Shown: positions 6,582 through 8,194 of the stretch, piece after piece | Layout of the letters: each line of letters opens with the position of its first letter | Numbering within the stretch: the stretch's first letter is position 1 | NCBI GenBank assembly: GCA_031275525.1 | Contig: JAISOP010000048.1 | Location: 1-8,194, forward strand | Length of the DNA: 8,194 bases | Direction of reading: 5' to 3' | DNA from: Tannerella sp. | Lineage (GTDB): Bacteria > Bacteroidota > Bacteroidia > Bacteroidales > Tannerellaceae | Made by a program: the position numbers and the translations under genes | Notes under the pieces: generated by a model | Seen by the model: the letters and a program-made list of their open reading frames with translations, nothing else | The model's database searches: none | What the model was told of the DNA's origin: nothing

Positions 6582-7805
6582 ATGAAAATATTACGTAAAT
6601 GGATGCTGTCGGTCGTGTGCTGTTGCGCATCCGCCGCCTACGCACAGCAGGCGATGGAAGGATACACCTTCGACAATTATCCGCGAGTGGACGGGTCAAC
6701 TTCTACCCTTCCGCTGAACCGGATAATTGCATGTAAATTATTAGGACTTTCCTACAACTGGGAATTATCAATCTCCGGCGTTTACGGGGTTTACGTTCCT
6801 TTCCCCAGCAATCCCGACGGATGGGAGAGGTCCCGGAGGTTTCAGGAACTGACCCAATCTTCCCAAACGCATTACTCTTTCATCAACCTGATAGACAATA
6901 AAGCAGATGTGATCATTACGGCGCGTAAAATGTCGGCCGGCGAGCGGGCGTATGCCGAAGAAGCGGGCGTCTCGTTGATTGAAACGCCGATTGCGTGGGA
7001 TGCGTTTATCATGCTGGCCCACGCGCAGAATCCGGTTGGTTCGCTGACCAAAAAGCAGATTCAGGACATCTATACCGGACAGGTAACGAATTGGAGCAAA
7101 GTGGGCGGAAAGGACCGGAAAATCAATCCCTACTCGCGAAACTACGATTCGGGAAGCCAGGAATTGATGGAAACCTTTGTCATGGGCGAACTGGAAATGC
7201 CGGAATGGCCCTATGACTACGATGTGATCAGGGCAGAGGTTACGTACATGTATCAGGCGTATGAACTGCTGGGGGGTGATCCCGACGGAATATGCTATTC
7301 GGTTCACTACTACAGGGAGCGCATCATGAACGAGGGCATGAAAAATCTGGTCAAGAGCCTTGCCATAGAGGGTATTCCTCCTAACGAACAGACGATAGCG
7401 GACGGAACCTATCCGTTCCGGGCCGAAGTTTACGCCGTGATTCGTTCCGACCAGGACCGGGAATCGCGGGCATACAAACTGTACGAATGGCTCCGGACGG
7501 AGGAGGGAAAGGCCGTGATTACCGAAAGCGGATACCTTCCGTACAACGGCCAAGCCGATCATTCCCTTCCGGTGGCGTATCCGGAGATACGGCTCTATCC
7601 CAATCCCGCGGCGGACGGCTTTTACGTAAGCGGCCTGACGCGGATGGCCTCGTGCGCACTCTTCGACCTTTCCGGTCGCAAGGTGCTTTCCCTTCCGGTG
7701 GCCGACGGCGGATACGTCCGGATGACTTCTCTTCCCACGGGGCCGTATATCGTCACGCTCTCCGACGGGAAAAAAACGGTGCGGCATAAGCTTATGAAAA
7801 GGTGA
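6582..7805 (+). CDS. PstS-like substrate-binding protein with a T9SS C-terminal sorting domain
   Basis: This 407-aa exported protein combines two modules. Residues 1-21 are a signal peptide (hydrophobic MLSVVCCCASAAYA, cleavage likely after AYA). Residues about 30-325 form a PstS-like periplasmic-binding fold: DGSTSTLPL (38-46) at the ligand loop, DVIITARKMS (109-118), IAWDAFIMLAHAQNPV (137-152), LTKKQIQDIYTGQVTNW (155-171) and YDSGSQELMETFV (188-200). These resemble phosphate-binding proteins, where such loops contact phosphate. Residues about 335-407 are a type A T9SS sorting domain: RLYPNPAADGFYVSG (337-351), LFDLSGRKVL (360-369), LPTGPYIVTLSDGKK (384-398) and a basic end. It is therefore expected to cross the outer membrane and be surface-anchored or released, not to feed an inner-membrane ABC importer. 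The start at 6582 is set by the signal peptide. The downstream hydrolase follows after 17 bp. The ligand is unproven. Confidence 0.85.
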   Translation: MKILRKWMLSVVCCCASAAYAQQAMEGYTFDNYPRVDGSTSTLPLNRIIACKLLGLSYNWELSISGVYGVYVPFPSNPDGWERSRRFQELTQSSQTHYSFINLIDNKADVIITARKMSAGERAYAEEAGVSLIETPIAWDAFIMLAHAQNPVGSLTKKQIQDIYTGQVTNWSKVGGKDRKINPYSRNYDSGSQELMETFVMGELEMPEWPYDYDVIRAEVTYMYQAYELLGGDPDGICYSVHYYRERIMNEGMKNLVKSLAIEGIPPNEQTIADGTYPFRAEVYAVIRSDQDRESRAYKLYEWLRTEEGKAVITESGYLPYNGQADHSLPVAYPEIRLYPNPAADGFYVSGLTRMASCALFDLSGRKVLSLPVADGGYVRMTSLPTGPYIVTLSDGKKTVRHKLMKR

Positions 7806-7822
7806 AATCTAAAGATTCGGCG

Positions 7823-8194
7823 ATGAAGAAGTTGTTATTTATTTGGTGGATGCTGTGTTTGGGCGGCATCGTCCTTTCCGCCCAAGAGACGGGTTACCTG
7901 GAGCGGAAAGATATTCCTTATTACGATGAAACAACCCGCCGGCAGGACGCTTATCAGGCCGAACGTTGTGTGCTGGATGTTTATTATCCGGCAGGAATAG
8001 AAGACTTTGCAACGGTCGTCTGGTTTCATGGCGGCGGACTGACGGACGGCAGCAAGAGCATCCCGGAGGCTTTGAAGGAACAGGGTTTTGCCGTGGTAGC
8101 CGTCAATTACCGGCTGTATCCGAAGGTGAAATGTCCTGCCTATATCGAAGATGCGGCGGCGGCTGTGGCATGGGTTTTCCGGAACATTGCCGGA
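7823..8194 (+). CDS. Exported alpha/beta hydrolase (esterase/lipase family), 3' end cut by the window
   Basis: The first 124 codons are present and the frame runs off the right edge. Residues 1-20 (MKKLLFIWWMLCLGGIVLSA) are a signal peptide, probably cleaved before QE. DVYYPAG (52-58) leads into VVWFHGGGLTDGSK (65-78), whose HGGG (69-72) is the oxyanion-hole motif of the HGGG esterase/lipase group. AVNYRLYP (93-100) and the helix starting at PAYIEDAAAAVAWVF (105-119) also fit carboxylesterases and feruloyl- or acetyl-esterase-like enzymes of Bacteroidales. The catalytic serine, acid and histidine lie beyond the window, so activity cannot be judged. It starts 17 bp after the PstS-like stop codon and is likely cotranscribed with it. 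An ester-trimming role on a carbohydrate is plausible but inferred. Confidence 0.85.
   Translation, partial: MKKLLFIWWMLCLGGIVLSAQETGYLERKDIPYYDETTRRQDAYQAERCVLDVYYPAGIEDFATVVWFHGGGLTDGSKSIPEALKEQGFAVVAVNYRLYPKVKCPAYIEDAAAAVAWVFRNIAG

Noticed and set aside
6768..7787. Minus-strand open frame of 339 codons opposite the PstS-like gene
   Set aside because: It is an antisense shadow. The plus-strand frame has a signal peptide, PstS-like motifs and a T9SS sorting domain.

Overview
The window comes from a member of the Bacteroidota, most likely Bacteroidales. It carries a SusC/SusD outer-membrane pair, a protein ending in a type IX secretion (T9SS) sorting domain, and promoter elements of the TAnnTTTG type used by the Bacteroidetes primary sigma factor. 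The coding DNA is GC-rich and the spacers are AT-rich. No species can be named from the sequence alone. A GC-rich, T9SS-positive Bacteroidales lineage is an inference.

Layout: Bases 1-211 are a non-coding tandem array of nine exact-length 23-bp units that runs off the left edge. A strong two-tier hairpin with a T-tract (257-308) follows and terminates the minus-strand operon. That operon reads right to left: a SusC-family TonB-dependent transporter (5013-1981), a 21-nt gap, then a SusD-family lipoprotein (1959-346). Between 5014 and 5424 lies a divergent intergenic region. It holds a minus-strand -7 box and a leader hairpin for susC, an 8-bp inverted repeat, a short degenerate repeat of a familiar dispersed type, and a good plus-strand promoter.

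The plus-strand cluster then begins with a TIM-barrel sugar phosphate isomerase/epimerase-like protein (5425-6414). After a 167-bp spacer with a weak terminator candidate comes a PstS-like substrate-binding domain fused to a T9SS sorting domain (6582-7805). Seventeen bases later an exported alpha/beta hydrolase of the HGGG esterase type (7823 onward) is cut by the right edge.

Together this looks like a nutrient-acquisition neighbourhood. The SusC/SusD complex imports a ligand across the outer membrane. The divergent genes may supply an esterase that trims a substrate, a surface or secreted phosphate-binding-like protein, and a metal-dependent isomerase/epimerase-like enzyme for a sugar or polyol. 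The substrate cannot be read from the sequence, and no glycoside hydrolase or dedicated regulator lies in the window. Most of the content is of known type. The least explained items are the 23-bp array, the PstS-like/T9SS fusion, and the structured susC leader.
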